From positions 5,709-15,732 of the forward strand of contig PMMV01000061.1 of the NCBI GenBank assembly GCA_003162115.1: DNA of 10,024 nucleotides. Direction: 5' to 3'. Shown one piece after another: positions 1 to 7,914 of this stretch (position 1 is the first letter of the stretch; the number at the start of each line of letters is the position of its first letter). A program made the translations under genes and the position numbers. This stretch comes from Methanobacterium sp. Lineage in GTDB: Archaea > Methanobacteriota > Methanobacteria > Methanobacteriales > Methanobacteriaceae. Under the pieces are notes generated by a model. The model was not told where the DNA came from and did no database searches. It saw only the letters and a list, made by a program, of their open reading frames with translations.

Positions 1-20
1 AAAATAAAAAAAATTTTCGG

Positions 21-45
21 CTTTAAATAACAGAATTTTATAAAC
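21..45 (+). promoter_or_regulatory. TATA-box promoter of the DNA glycosylase gene
   Basis: TTTTATAAAC at 36-45 is a good archaeal TATA box. Its centre lies about 27 bases before the ATG at 68, the usual distance to a transcription start, so the mRNA would begin at or within a few bases of the start codon. No Shine-Dalgarno sequence is visible between them. A second AT-rich element, CTTTAAATAA at 21-30, would give a leader of about 15 bases. The leaderless reading is inference. Confidence 0.5.
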
Positions 46-67
46 CTAAAAAATGATATAACGACTT

Positions 68-1051
68 ATGAAGACCCGATTTGAAATTGATTCTCATGAA
101 TATAAAGGACAATTTAACCTCGATTTAACCATCAAAAGTGGTCAAACATCTCAACCTGCATGGCTCCATAAAGATGACTATTTTCTCGAGCTTGTTGCAG
201 TTGAAGGAAAGCAATGTCTCATTAAAATAAGACAGGACAACAATGATTTAAAAGCTCCATTGGAAATTGTTGCAGAATCAAGTGAAGATGTTGAAGAAGA
301 TTCTATCAAAGAATCTGTAAAGGAAATATTCGGTTTAAATGATAATCTGAATGATCTATACGATTTTTTAAGCAAAGATCCTAAACTTGAACCTAGTATT
401 GACTTCTGCAAGGGTTTAAGACTGTTCAAAGCCCATGATCCATTTGAATGCATTATATCCTCAATTTCATCTGCTAATTGCTCCATAATACGTTGGAATA
501 GGTCCATTAACGATATTAAAATGAAATGGGGTGAAAAGTTTAAATTTGATTCAGGAATCTTCTACACATTTCCTTCTCCGGAAAATCTTAGAAACGTGCC
601 AGAACATGACCTTGAGGAAATGCAACGCAGTGAAGACCATCTTTCTAATGAATTTGTATTTGAAAAAAACCTAAAAAGCTGTGGAGTTGGTTATAGGGCT
701 AAGTTCATCATAAAAGCATCAGAAATGATTGGTAATCAAATTGATATCGAGACACTCACTAAAAAAAGTTACGATGTTGCTTTTGATTCACTGCTCGAAC
801 TACCTGGAGTAGGTCCCAAAGTTGCTGACTGTATATTATTATACGGATTTGGATATAAAAAATCCTTCCCAGTCGATGTCTGGATTGGGCGCATTGTATC
901 AGAATTATACTTTAAAAGCGCGGAAATAAAGCCCCCTAAAGCTCGTTTATTTGGTATGGAAAAGTTCGGAAATTATGCAGGTTACGTGCAGCTTTACATG
1001 TTCCACTACGCAAGAAAATCGGGTCTTTTAGATTCTCTCAAAAAAAGATGA
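68..1051 (+). CDS. ogg: 8-oxoguanine DNA glycosylase / AP lyase (OGG1 type)
   Basis: This enzyme is expected to excise 8-oxoguanine from oxidised DNA and to nick the abasic site, as the first step of base excision repair. At 327 residues it has the two-part OGG1 layout: an N-terminal domain (about 1-115) and a helix-hairpin-helix glycosylase domain (about 120-320). The hairpin reads [11 protein letters not shown] at 245-255, with the Schiff-base lysine at K251 (K249 of human OGG1) and the catalytic aspartate at D270 in [15 protein letters not shown] at 208-213 and SSANCSI near 134-140 match other conserved OGG1 stretches. The residue after PVDV is W272, where human OGG1 has histidine. Compared with human OGG1 there appear to be extra, charged residues around 178-200. 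An in-frame ATG at 53 is followed at once by a stop, so 68 is the first usable start. MutY and Nth are excluded because no C-terminal iron-sulfur cysteine cluster is present. Confidence 0.93.
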   Translation: MKTRFEIDSHEYKGQFNLDLTIKSGQTSQPAWLHKDDYFLELVAVEGKQCLIKIRQDNNDLKAPLEIVAESSEDVEEDSIKESVKEIFGLNDNLNDLYDFLSKDPKLEPSIDFCKGLRLFKAHDPFECIISSISSANCSIIRWNRSINDIKMKWGEKFKFDSGIFYTFPSPENLRNVPEHDLEEMQRSEDHLSNEFVFEKNLKSCGVGYRAKFIIKASEMIGNQIDIETLTKKSYDVAFDSLLELPGVGPKVADCILLYGFGYKKSFPVDVWIGRIVSELYFKSAEIKPPKARLFGMEKFGNYAGYVQLYMFHYARKSGLLDSLKKR

Positions 1052-1153
1052 GGATAGTACCTCTTAGAGTTTAATTCCTAATAAATTATCTTTTCAACAT
1101 TATAATTGAACCTTAAAAAAATGAATTAATTAGTTGTGATAAATAAATATTAC

Positions 1154-1167
1154 GGTTAGGTGATTTC
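1154..1167 (+). promoter_or_regulatory. Shine-Dalgarno sequence fixing the start at 1168
   Basis: AGGTGAT at 1158-1164 sits three bases before the ATG. The same spacing recurs at the cyclophilin, argD and cobJ starts, so this pattern serves to decide starts in this window. Confidence 0.75.
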
Positions 1168-1803
1168 ATGGCAGGAATATCAGATAACCTCGAAGAATTT
1201 AGGAAAATATCACAAAAGCATTACAAGATGCTTATAGAAGGACTTGAAGAGAAATACTGCTGGAAGTGTCCAATGCGAACCAATAGCTCTGAAGCGTTTT
1301 GCAGAGAAGTGGATAGTTGGGTTCGTCTTTCAAGTGCATTTGAAATGGGGGTTCAAGATCATTTGAAGGAAAGGGGAATGCCTAACGATTGTCTTGAGGT
1401 ATTGGCCGCTAAAATGCTTGAAAAAAAAATGAGAGCAGATCATATATCTCCAAATTTCCAAAAACTTGTTATTTTAAAAGTTGAAGAAGATTTGGGACTT
1501 GGAGTGAAAAATGGAAGCTTTCTTTTGGTTAAGGAAAATCCAAAAACTTTGAAAAATGGAGATATGGTTTTATTACCACGATCCTGTCCGCTATCAATTT
1601 TTTGGTTCTCTAAAATCAGTTATATTCAAAAAATGCCTCTGAAAATCTATACAATTGATAAGGTATTTCATAAATCAGGTGTAAAATATATAAAAACTAT
1701 GGATGAACTCGAAATACCATTAGAATATGTTTATGGTGTTATTTTTAAAATAATTGATGTAAATGATAGTATTTTCTCTGAGCTTAGTTTGAGTGATGTT
1801 TAA
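1168..1803 (+). CDS. Unrecognised protein: Cys-motif N-terminus with LexA/S24-like C-terminal half
   Basis: I do not recognise this 211-residue protein by name. The N-terminal third is helical and charged, with a cysteine motif C31-x2-C34-x10-C45 (start CWKCPM) and a further C75, which could bind zinc or an iron-sulfur cluster. The C-terminal half, about 98-197, resembles the LexA/S24 peptidase fold. A strand LVILKVEEDLG is followed by VKNGSFLLVKENPKTLKNGD, aligning by eye with the dGDllaV...vrnGqvVv region of LexA, and the end YVYGVIFKII matches the closing strand. The serine expected in the SGMSM box is absent (LKVEEDLG instead) and no partner lysine can be assigned, so peptidase activity is unlikely. 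A binding or regulatory role is possible but not shown. The gene lies 116 bases after the glycosylase on the same strand and is probably transcribed separately. The gene is clearly real because the ribosome site is strong; the fold call is tentative. Confidence 0.75.
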   Translation: MAGISDNLEEFRKISQKHYKMLIEGLEEKYCWKCPMRTNSSEAFCREVDSWVRLSSAFEMGVQDHLKERGMPNDCLEVLAAKMLEKKMRADHISPNFQKLVILKVEEDLGLGVKNGSFLLVKENPKTLKNGDMVLLPRSCPLSIFWFSKISYIQKMPLKIYTIDKVFHKSGVKYIKTMDELEIPLEYVYGVIFKIIDVNDSIFSELSLSDV

Positions 1804-1817
1804 TCCATATTAAATTT

Positions 1818-1840
1818 TATATTAAAAAACTTTTAATATA
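1818..1840 (+). terminator. AT-only hairpin after the 1168-1803 gene, likely terminator
   Basis: TATATTAAAA at 1818-1827 and TTTTAATATA at 1831-1840 are perfect reverse complements, 10 bp with a 3-base spacer, 14 bases after the stop codon. All pairs are A-T, so the RNA hairpin would be weak. A terminator is the simplest reading; a protein-binding palindrome is possible. Confidence 0.4.
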
Positions 1841-2170
1841 TCGCATAATTTAAAAGACCATAAATTACTCTAAATTAAAAGAATATCTATTTCCAATCTA
1901 TCTTAATAATAAAAAGTAGATAGAAATTAATTAATATCAATAATTAACTCTTATATTGATCTAATCATGAAAATAATTCTGTAGTGTTTTATAGTATTCC
2001 TAGTACTATTAAACGTGCTTATTTCGTTTTTAAACAACTAAATTTTTCTATTTCTTGTTTTCTTTAATTAATGTCCTCACTTTTATCTATTTAACATTGT
2101 ATTTGGAAGTATTTTAATATATTAGGATTATTTTATGCTGAATTTTGTTTTAAAGGATTAAATAGCGCGT

Positions 2171-2230
2171 AAAAATTTAATCTGTCTAATAGAATAATTA
2201 AATATCACAAATAACATAACTTATTTAGGT
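2171..2230 (+). promoter_or_regulatory. Promoter and ribosome site region of the GAF gene
   Basis: AT-rich TATA candidates lie at 2171-2182 (AAAAATTTAATC) and 2196-2204 (AATTAAATA); I cannot choose between them. AGGTCAT at 2227-2233 is one mismatch from the AGGTGAT sequence used elsewhere and stands four bases before the ATG at 2238, supporting that start rather than 2232. Confidence 0.4.
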
Positions 2231-2237
2231 CATGATT

Positions 2238-2816
2238 ATGAACGGAGATAAGGAAAATAATAAACATGAACGATCTGAGTATGGGATGGGATCTGGTACT
2301 AAAATAGAAAATGAAGACATAATAACCCTGAAAAAAAAGATCATAAATATGTTGTCATATTCCTCTCTGAAAGACATTTCAGACGTGATTATGAATGAAT
2401 CTAAACGTCTTACAAGAAGTAAAAACTGTTATGTAGCTTATGTGGATCCAGAAAATAAAGACAGTGTTGGAATCTCATTTTCCCATATGACGGGAGAATG
2501 TCAGATGTACGCGGATAAAGGCGAAGCCCGTTTTACGATAAGGAAGAATGGTACATATGGAGGACTCTTAGGATATTCCTTAGACACAGGAGAATCATTT
2601 TATATTCACAATCCATCACAACACCCTGCAGCTCATGGACTACCTGAAGGCCATGTACCTGTTTTAGAATTCCTTTCAGTTCCAGTTAAATATGATGGCG
2701 ATATACTTGGCCAGATTGTTCTCGGGAATCCTGACAAGGATTATACTTCTTTGGATGTTGATTTAGCAGATGCAGTAGCTGATATTTATGCTATTGCCCT
2801 CAAAGAAATACTTTGA
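2238..2816 (+). CDS. Stand-alone GAF-domain protein
   Basis: This is a small cytoplasmic protein with one GAF domain and no output domain. I chose the ATG at 2238 (192 residues) because a near-consensus ribosome site stands four bases before it; the ATG at 2232 would add two residues. Residues 1 to about 35 are charged and probably disordered. The GAF fold runs from about residue 40 (SYSSLKDIS) to the end, and contains [17 protein letters not shown], then [13 protein letters not shown] and a final helix [16 protein letters not shown]. This LPEGHxPxxxFLSVP style is the one found in the sensor kinases of methanogens, where GAF domains bind small ligands or redox cofactors. The ligand here cannot be told from sequence. 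With no kinase or DNA-binding part it may act through a partner, or be a detached sensor module. It converges on the cyclophilin gene with 44 bases between stops. Confidence 0.85.
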   Translation: MNGDKENNKHERSEYGMGSGTKIENEDIITLKKKIINMLSYSSLKDISDVIMNESKRLTRSKNCYVAYVDPENKDSVGISFSHMTGECQMYADKGEARFTIRKNGTYGGLLGYSLDTGESFYIHNPSQHPAAHGLPEGHVPVLEFLSVPVKYDGDILGQIVLGNPDKDYTSLDVDLADAVADIYAIALKEIL

Positions 2817-2860
2817 AAATTATAAAAAAAATAAGTAGATTTATTTAAAATTGTTTTGAA
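2817..2860 (-). terminator. T-rich convergent terminator region
   Basis: Between the convergent stops the minus strand carries a run of eight T (complement of A 2824-2831) after the cyclophilin stop, a typical archaeal termination signal. On the plus strand only short T clusters (ATTTATTT, GTTTTG) serve the GAF gene. Confidence 0.5.
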
Positions 2861-3286
2861 TTATTCTTCCACTACAGTTACTTTATTCATTACATCATTG
2901 GGCTGGATTTTGTTAACAACATCCATTCCCTTGATAACTTTACCAAAAACTGTGTGTACTCCATCAAGATGTGGCTGCGGACTGTGTGTAATAAAAAATT
3001 GACTTCCACCAGTATCCTTTCCAGCATGAGCCATTGAAAGAGCACCAGTACCATGTTTATGCTCATTTATCTCACATTTTATAGTATAACCCGGACCACC
3101 AGTACCGTTTCCTTTAGGACATCCTCCTTGAATAACAAAGTTCGGTATTACCCTGTGAAATGTTAATCCATTGTAGAAGCCTTCATTTGCAAGTTTTTCA
3201 AAATTTGCAACTGTATTCGGTGCTTCTTTATCAAAAAGTGTGATTACTATATTGCCTTTATCCGTTTCGATTGTTGCCTTTTTCAT
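2861..3286 (-). CDS. Cyclophilin-type peptidyl-prolyl cis-trans isomerase
   Basis: This enzyme catalyses cis-trans isomerisation of X-Pro bonds and is likely a cytoplasmic folding helper, since no signal peptide is seen. The reading frame is open further upstream to 3337, but GGTGAT stands three bases before the ATG at 3286, so the protein is 141 residues, the usual compact prokaryotic length. The active site is intact: [13 protein letters not shown] at 43-55 gives the catalytic R45 with F50 and Q53; GSQFFI at 94-99 gives F98; [12 protein letters not shown] at 106-117 gives L107 and H111. The position of W121 in human cyclophilin A is H106 here, as in many bacterial-type forms, which predicts weak cyclosporin binding. 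The gene is divergent from argD and no operon partner is seen. A gene name is not assigned because prokaryotic naming of this family is inconsistent. Confidence 0.94.
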   Translation of the reverse strand: MKKATIETDKGNIVITLFDKEAPNTVANFEKLANEGFYNGLTFHRVIPNFVIQGGCPKGNGTGGPGYTIKCEINEHKHGTGALSMAHAGKDTGGSQFFITHSPQPHLDGVHTVFGKVIKGMDVVNKIQPNDVMNKVTVVEE

Positions 3287-3510
3287 TTTATCACCGATAT
3301 TCAAAAATCTAATTGTATTAAAAGTTCTATAACTCATTCTTAATCAAGTCTTTCATAGGATAAAAACGTTTAATAAACCATGAAATCCAAATAATTAACA
3401 ACAAAAATTAACTTCTTAATTTTTCTGAAAAAGCTTTTATCATTGAAAAATTAGGGACTAAGATATTAAATTAAGTTAAAAACGAATTTATCAAGTTTCA
3501 AGGTGATTGA
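3287..3510. promoter_or_regulatory. Divergent promoter region between the cyclophilin gene and argD
   Basis: On the minus strand TTTTAATA (3323-3316) and GTTTATTAAACG (around 3378-3367) are TATA candidates for the cyclophilin. For argD, GATATTAAAT near 3462-3471 would place the transcript start at about 3490. Between them lie inverted repeats: AAAAATTAA 3403-3411 with TTAATTTTT 3416-3424 (4-base spacer), TTTTTC 3420-3425 with GAAAAA 3427-3432, and the palindrome AAAAGCTTTT at 3429-3438. AGGTGAT at 3501-3507 is the argD ribosome site. Confidence 0.5.
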
Positions 3511-4686
3511 ATGAATACAAATGAAATTATCGATATGGACAATGAATACGTAATGCATACATATGGACGACAGCCAATAGCCCTTGTAAAGGGTAAAGGA
3601 TCGGTTGTCTGGGATGCTGAGGGAAAATCTTACATAGACTGCGTTGCAGGGATAGCAGTTAACAATGTTGGGCACGCAAATCCTAAAGTGGCCGAAGCCA
3701 TTTGCAATCAGGCAAAAAAACTCATCCATACGTCTAATCTGTACTACACCGAGGAACAAGTTACATTAGCAAAACTACTATCAGAAATCTCATCTCACCA
3801 GAAAGCTTTTTTTTGTAACAGTGGTGCTGAAGCTAACGAGGGAGCAATAAAGCTTGCTCGCAAACATACAGGAAAAGGGGAGATAATATCAATGAAAAAT
3901 TCATTCCATGGTAGAACCATTACAACCATCACTGCAACCGGCCAGACTAAATATCAAAAAGGTTTTGGACCTTTAACACCTGGTTTTAAACACGTACCCT
4001 ACAATGATGTTGAAGGAGTGGCAGATGCAATTAGCTCAAAAACTGCCGCAGTACTGGTAGAGCCAATCCAGGGTGAAGGAGGTGTTATTGTACCATCAAA
4101 GGGTTATTTAAAAGATCTAAAGAAATTATGTCATGATAATGATGTTCTCCTAATATTTGATGAAGTACAGACTGGATTCGGACGGACAGGCGAGATGTTT
4201 GCATCACAAACATTTAATGTAACACCAGATATAAGCACCTTTGCAAAAGCCATCGCCGGAGGATTTCCTATGGGGGCTGTTATGGCAAATGATGGTGTTG
4301 CAGGAACATTTAAACCAGGGGATCATGCTGCAACCTTCGGTGGAAGTCCACTAGCATGTGCTGCAGCAAAGGCTGCAATAACATATATTCTCGATGAAAA
4401 CTTGCTTCAGAAGTCCGTGGAAAATGGAATATACTTCAGAAAGAAATTGAATATAATAAAAGAAAACAACAGCATAGTAAAAGAAGTTCGTGGAATGGGA
4501 TTGATGATTGGAATGGAATTAGGTCTAGATTGTGGAGATATGGTAGATGATCTTCGTGAAAAGTGCATAATAGTGAATTGTGCTGCAGGAAATGTTTTAA
4601 GATTCGTTCCTCCTTTAGTGATTAGTACAGCCCAAATAGATACGGTTACAAGTGTATTAGAAGAAGTTTTAGGTAAATACAATTAA
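3511..4686 (+). CDS. argD: Acetylornithine aminotransferase
   Basis: This PLP enzyme converts N-acetylglutamate semialdehyde and glutamate to N-acetylornithine and 2-oxoglutarate in arginine synthesis. It is a class III (ornithine type) aminotransferase of 391 residues, normal for ArgD. Visible landmarks are [15 protein letters not shown] at 103-117 (phosphate-binding loop), FHGRT at 132-136, EPIQGEGGV at 184-192, [12 protein letters not shown] at 216-227 with the PLP-pyridine aspartate D217, and [13 protein letters not shown] with the Schiff-base lysine K246. [11 protein letters not shown] at 276-286 follows. The start is fixed by AGGTGAT three bases upstream. Relatives act on N-succinyldiaminopimelate (DapC) or ornithine. 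The lysA-dapF pair next door makes a side role in lysine synthesis conceivable, but methanogens usually use DapL for that step, so ArgD is preferred. A T-rich end and a 150-base gap separate it from lysA. Confidence 0.9.
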   Translation: MNTNEIIDMDNEYVMHTYGRQPIALVKGKGSVVWDAEGKSYIDCVAGIAVNNVGHANPKVAEAICNQAKKLIHTSNLYYTEEQVTLAKLLSEISSHQKAFFCNSGAEANEGAIKLARKHTGKGEIISMKNSFHGRTITTITATGQTKYQKGFGPLTPGFKHVPYNDVEGVADAISSKTAAVLVEPIQGEGGVIVPSKGYLKDLKKLCHDNDVLLIFDEVQTGFGRTGEMFASQTFNVTPDISTFAKAIAGGFPMGAVMANDGVAGTFKPGDHAATFGGSPLACAAAKAAITYILDENLLQKSVENGIYFRKKLNIIKENNSIVKEVRGMGLMIGMELGLDCGDMVDDLREKCIIVNCAAGNVLRFVPPLVISTAQIDTVTSVLEEVLGKYN

Positions 4687-4699
4687 TTGTAATAATTCA

Positions 4700-4718
4700 T
4701 TCTATTTTATTTTTTTAT
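4700..4718 (+). terminator. T-run terminator after argD
   Basis: TCTATTTTAT at 4701-4710 followed by T through 4716 gives seven T in a row, 14 to 30 bases after the argD stop, without a strong hairpin. This is the usual archaeal U-rich type. Confidence 0.5.
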
Positions 4719-4763
4719 TGTACTCGATCAATGGTAAAATTTTATTAAAAACTTCTTTTTGTG

Positions 4764-4836
4764 TAAAATTTTTATATGATAAGAATTAGAAATTTAACAT
4801 TCACTTCATTTTCTTGTTTTCGGAGGATTAATATAC
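4764..4836 (+). promoter_or_regulatory. Promoter and ribosome site of lysA-dapF
   Basis: TTTATATG at 4771-4778 is a good TATA box; a transcript starting near 4800 would have a leader of about 35 bases. GGAGG at 4822-4826 stands ten bases before the lysA ATG. This is a longer spacing and a different core than the GGTGAT sites elsewhere in the window. Confidence 0.55.
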
Positions 4837-6123
4837 ATGGATTTTGATTTAAAAACAAATGAAAAAGGAAATCTTACAATCGGTGGAACTGATGCACTGG
4901 AACTTGCAGACCAGTATAAAACACCCTTATACGTTATAGACGAAGAAAGGATAAAATACAATTATAAAAGACTTTACACGGCTTTTTCTAGTTATTATTC
5001 TGATTTTAAAATATTTTACGCTTGTAAGGCCAATACAAACCTTGCAGTAATGAAAATTTTGGAAAATGAAGGGAGTGGAATAGATGCAGTCTCCCCTGGA
5101 GAGATATATACCTCTTTACTTGCAGGATTCGAACCATCAAGAATTCTTTATACTGGAAACAATGTGACAGATGAAGAATTAAAATTTGCTGTTAAATCTG
5201 GAGTAAGAATAAACCTTGACTCAGTTTCACAGCTAAAAAGACTATCAAAAATTCCTGAGGCCAAAGGAACGAAAATATCATTCCGTGTGAACCCTATGGT
5301 AGGAGCGGGACACCATGACCACTGTATAACCGGTGGTCCTCTAAGTAAATTCGGTATAATGGAAGAAGAAGCTGTTGATGTATATAAAATGGCTAAAGAT
5401 TTAGGTTTCAAACCAATAGGAATTCACACACACATTGGATCGGGTATAATCAATCCTGAACCATTTATGCTTGCAGTAAGAACATTAATGGATATATCCG
5501 GGAAAGTTAAGGAAGGAGCAGATGTTAAATTTGACTTCATTGACTTTGGTGGAGGTATAGGAATACCATACACGCCGGAAGAGCGTAAATTAGACATTAA
5601 AGACTTTGCTGAGAAGATTACTACTTTGTATCAGGACAAATTAAGTGAATATGATCTCGGAAAACCTTCAATGTGTTTAGAACCAGGGAGATACTTGGTC
5701 GGAGATGCATCAGTTCTTTTAACTAGAGTTAATACTATAAAACAGAGTTATAGGAAATTTGCTGGTGTGGATGCTGGTTTTAATACTTTACTTAGACCAA
5801 CTATGTATGGATCTTATCATCACATTGTATTAGCTGAAAAACCGTTAGCAGAACCAACCCAAAAGATTGACATAGCTGGAGATGTCTGTGAATCAGGAGA
5901 TCTATTTGCTCGAGACAGATCGATGCCTGAAGTTAAAGAAGGGGATTTGCTGGCTATTTTAAACGCTGGTGCATATGCATTTTCAATGTCATCCCAATAC
6001 AATAGTAGACCGAAAGCTGCAGAGGTTCTAGTTTCAAAAGATGTATCTAACATAATAAGAGAACGAGAAACATTCGCAGACTTACTGACAAAACAAAATG
6101 TACCTGTGAGGCTATTAAAATGA
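4837..6123 (+). CDS. lysA: Diaminopimelate decarboxylase
   Basis: LysA decarboxylates meso-diaminopimelate to L-lysine, the last step of the pathway. It is a PLP enzyme of the alanine racemase-like fold III family; 428 residues is the normal length. The PLP lysine is K64 in [16 protein letters not shown] at 197-203 holds the ring-stacking H199 and the glycine loop; [10 protein letters not shown] at 236-245 and EPGRY at 282-286 bind phosphate and substrate. CESGD at 351-355 supplies the catalytic cysteine C351 from the partner subunit of the dimer, and this CESGD motif separates LysA from ornithine or arginine decarboxylases. In pseudomurein methanogens lysine also enters the wall peptide. The stop overlaps the dapF start as ATGA, so the two genes are one transcript and probably translationally coupled, an order that lets the epimerase and decarboxylase be made together. 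Confidence 0.97.
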   Translation: MDFDLKTNEKGNLTIGGTDALELADQYKTPLYVIDEERIKYNYKRLYTAFSSYYSDFKIFYACKANTNLAVMKILENEGSGIDAVSPGEIYTSLLAGFEPSRILYTGNNVTDEELKFAVKSGVRINLDSVSQLKRLSKIPEAKGTKISFRVNPMVGAGHHDHCITGGPLSKFGIMEEEAVDVYKMAKDLGFKPIGIHTHIGSGIINPEPFMLAVRTLMDISGKVKEGADVKFDFIDFGGGIGIPYTPEERKLDIKDFAEKITTLYQDKLSEYDLGKPSMCLEPGRYLVGDASVLLTRVNTIKQSYRKFAGVDAGFNTLLRPTMYGSYHHIVLAEKPLAEPTQKIDIAGDVCESGDLFARDRSMPEVKEGDLLAILNAGAYAFSMSSQYNSRPKAAEVLVSKDVSNIIRERETFADLLTKQNVPVRLLK

Positions 6124-6998
6124 GTGAAAAGACCTTAGTTACTTTTTCAAAGATGCATGGTCTTGGAAATGACTATATTATTATTGATGAATCTGAAAAG
6201 ATATTAATTCCCGAAGAAAAAAAACCAGAAATTGTCGAAGATATATGCAGAAGGGGTTTCTCAGTTGGTGCTGATGGTGTTATATTTGTTACTCCTGCAA
6301 GCACAGAAGATGCAGATATAAGATTCAGAATATTTAATTCTGATGGAAGTGAAGCAGAAATGTGTGGAAACGGAATTAGATGCTTTGCTAAATACGTTTA
6401 CGAGAATGAGATCTTTAGAGGAGAAGAAATTCTAGTTGAAACTTTAGGTGGTATTAAAGAAATTGATTTAGATGTTGAGGGTGGAGAGGTGAGGGCTTCA
6501 AGTGTAGATATGGGAGTTCCAACATTTAAAACCCCAGATATCCCTATGATAAGTGATAAAGAAGAATTTTTAGACTCCGAGCTCATAGTAGACGGTAAAC
6601 CTATTAGGATGACAGTTGTCAATGTTGGTAATCCACATGCAGTTATTTTCACCGAAAATATTGAAGATATAGATTTAAATGAAATAGGGCCGTTGATTGA
6701 AAACCATCCAGCATTCCCACAGAAAACAAATGTTCACTTCGTAAATATCATAAACAGAAATGAGATAGAAATGATAACTTGGGAAAGAGGAGCCGGATTC
6801 ACTCTTGCATGCGGCACAGGAGCTACATCTTCTGTCATTGTGGGTTTTAAACTTGGTAAACTTGATGAAGAAGTGGAAGTACATCTTCCAGGTGGAGAAC
6901 TTCTTATAATTGTTTATGAAATCGGTGAAGAAATAAGGATATTTATGGAAGGTGAAGCAGTTCTAGTATTCGACGGTGTAATGGAATTAGATATCTAA
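6120..6998 (+). CDS. dapF: Diaminopimelate epimerase
   Basis: DapF converts LL-diaminopimelate to the meso form, the substrate of LysA. It needs no cofactor and uses two cysteines as acid and base. Both are present: C82 in [10 protein letters not shown] and C231 in [10 protein letters not shown]. Other family marks are KMHGLGNDY at 11-19, GADGV at 50-54, FNSDGSEA at 72-79, NVGNPHAV at 168-175 and WERGAG at 221-226. The length of 292 residues is at the long side of the usual range of about 275-290. The protein is cytoplasmic. Its ATG overlaps the lysA stop by four bases; GTGAGG at 6106-6111 inside lysA lies eight bases upstream and may serve as a weak ribosome site, with coupling to lysA doing much of the work. 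The operon ends at the hairpin terminator right after the stop. Confidence 0.97.
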   Translation: MSEKTLVTFSKMHGLGNDYIIIDESEKILIPEEKKPEIVEDICRRGFSVGADGVIFVTPASTEDADIRFRIFNSDGSEAEMCGNGIRCFAKYVYENEIFRGEEILVETLGGIKEIDLDVEGGEVRASSVDMGVPTFKTPDIPMISDKEEFLDSELIVDGKPIRMTVVNVGNPHAVIFTENIEDIDLNEIGPLIENHPAFPQKTNVHFVNIINRNEIEMITWERGAGFTLACGTGATSSVIVGFKLGKLDEEVEVHLPGGELLIIVYEIGEEIRIFMEGEAVLVFDGVMELDI

Positions 6999-7017
6999 TT
7001 ATCTTAATTATATGAAT

Positions 7018-7066
7018 CTAATTTAAAATAACATGTCCTCGTTTTAAATTAGTACATTCTTTTTTA
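7018..7066 (+). terminator. Hairpin plus T-run terminator of lysA-dapF
   Basis: CTAATTTAAAA at 7018-7028 and TTTTAAATTAG at 7042-7052 are perfect reverse complements, 11 bp with a 13-base loop, followed by ATTCTTTTTTATATT with six T. The stem starts 20 bases after the dapF stop. It resembles a bacterial intrinsic terminator, although the pairs are mostly A-T. Confidence 0.65.
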
Positions 7067-7131
7067 TATTCTATGATGAGCAGATGTCTATATTAATAAA
7101 ATAGATTTTGGTTTCTTGAAGAAATATTAAC

Positions 7132-7167
7132 TTAATATATTAATTTAATTAAATGAGAATGTAATTT
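7132..7167 (+). promoter_or_regulatory. TATA box of the broken methyltransferase gene
   Basis: TTAATATATTAA at 7132-7143 is a palindromic TATA-like element centred about 30 bases before the ATG at 7168. No Shine-Dalgarno sequence is visible. The upstream ATG at 7152 is followed by a stop within three codons. Confidence 0.35.
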
Positions 7168-7754
7168 ATGATACCTGGATTAAAATCATTTGAATCTACA
7201 GTGTTCCTTTTAGCGATTATTCTATGGATTTTAAGTGAATATGTGGGTGCTTCCATAATTCCATATTTTCGACGTCATGGAACTCAAATAAAGAACGAAG
7301 ACAAAGGTTCTCGCTTATTATTATCGATATGTTTGTATATTTCCGTTATAATTGCCTTTTACTTCGCATTTCGTAATATTACACCATTACTTGGCTGGAC
7401 TTTTTATATAGGCATATTTTTAATAATCCTAGGAATTTTTATCAGGCAATGGTCTATTAAAGAGCTTGGAAGTTACTTTTCAGTAAACGTTGGCACTCAA
7501 AAAGGACAAAAAGTGGTTAAAAAGGACCCATACAAACTGGGTACCATCCCCCATACACAGGATTACTTTTAACTTTAATAGGAATAGGATTAGCTCTGCA
7601 ATCGTAGGGAGCTGTTATTATAATGATTTTAGGATTTAGCTTAACATTCGGCTATCGAATTCGTATTGAGGAGAAATTATTAATTTCAGAACTAAATGGG
7701 GACTATTTTCAGTATATGTATAAGACAAAGAGACTTATCCCATATATCTTCTGA
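7168..7754 (+). pseudogene. Frameshifted isoprenylcysteine carboxyl methyltransferase (ICMT) family protein
   Basis: This is an integral membrane methyltransferase remnant. The first frame gives 134 residues with hydrophobic segments near 8-30, 49-67 and 75-90, then the family phrase FSVNVGTQKGQKVVKKDPYK, and stops at 7570-7572. From 7542 the third frame continues the same protein: YHPPYTGLLLTLIGIGLALQ, then S and a TAG at 7605-7607 where the family has tryptophan (QSWGA), then another membrane segment and IEEKLLISELNGDYFQYMY, a typical ICMT-type end, to a TGA at 7752-7754. One base is missing between about 7540 and 7544, just before the RHPxYxG cofactor-binding motif. The intact protein would be about 195 residues. 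KKDPY for the usual KKGPY and YHPPY for RHPSY suggest further decay. ICMT relatives in prokaryotes methylate varied, mostly unknown substrates, so no substrate is given. Two independent lesions make a sequencing error unlikely. Confidence 0.85.
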
Positions 7755-7914
7755 AATAATCCTTATAGCTCAGAATTTTAAATCATAAAAATTTAATATT
7801 TCAAATTTTTATATTCTGAAAATTGAGAATTGAATTAGTCAAAAATTATGTGAGAAAAAACGTCAAAATAACTTAGATTAAAATGATGTAACTATAATAG
7901 CTATATTGAAAGAT

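Larger units (their letters stand above)
1804..2231. other. AT-rich intergenic stretch of 428 bases
   Basis: No open frame or RNA gene can be supported here. It holds a perfect 10-bp inverted repeat just after the upstream stop (1818-1840), smaller inverted repeats (ATCAATA 1936-1942 with TATTGAT 1954-1960; ATAGTA 1991-1996 with TACTAT 2004-2009; AAACG 2011-2015 with CGTTT 2025-2029), a pyrimidine-rich run around 2042-2095, and the promoter of the GAF gene near its right end. Confidence 0.6.

Noticed and set aside
178..507. Minus-strand open frame opposite the glycosylase gene
   Set aside because: It lies fully within a well-supported gene, has no ribosome site and no recognisable protein features.
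1093..1110. Small hairpin TTCAA/TTGAA after the glycosylase gene
   Set aside because: It has only five A-T-rich pairs and no T run follows; it is too weak to call.
3287..3337. N-terminal extension of the cyclophilin
   Set aside because: The frame is open but the GGTGAT ribosome site lies three bases before the internal ATG at 3286, and the family normally starts there.
4804..4817. 14-base match CTTCATTTTCTTGT also at 8291-8304
   Set aside because: One copy lies in the lysA leader and the other at the end of cobJ on the opposite strand; low-complexity sequence makes chance likely.
7605..7607. TAG read as pyrrolysine in the methyltransferase
   Set aside because: The family has tryptophan here (TGG to TAG is one change), a frameshift lies just upstream, and pyrrolysine use is not expected in this group.
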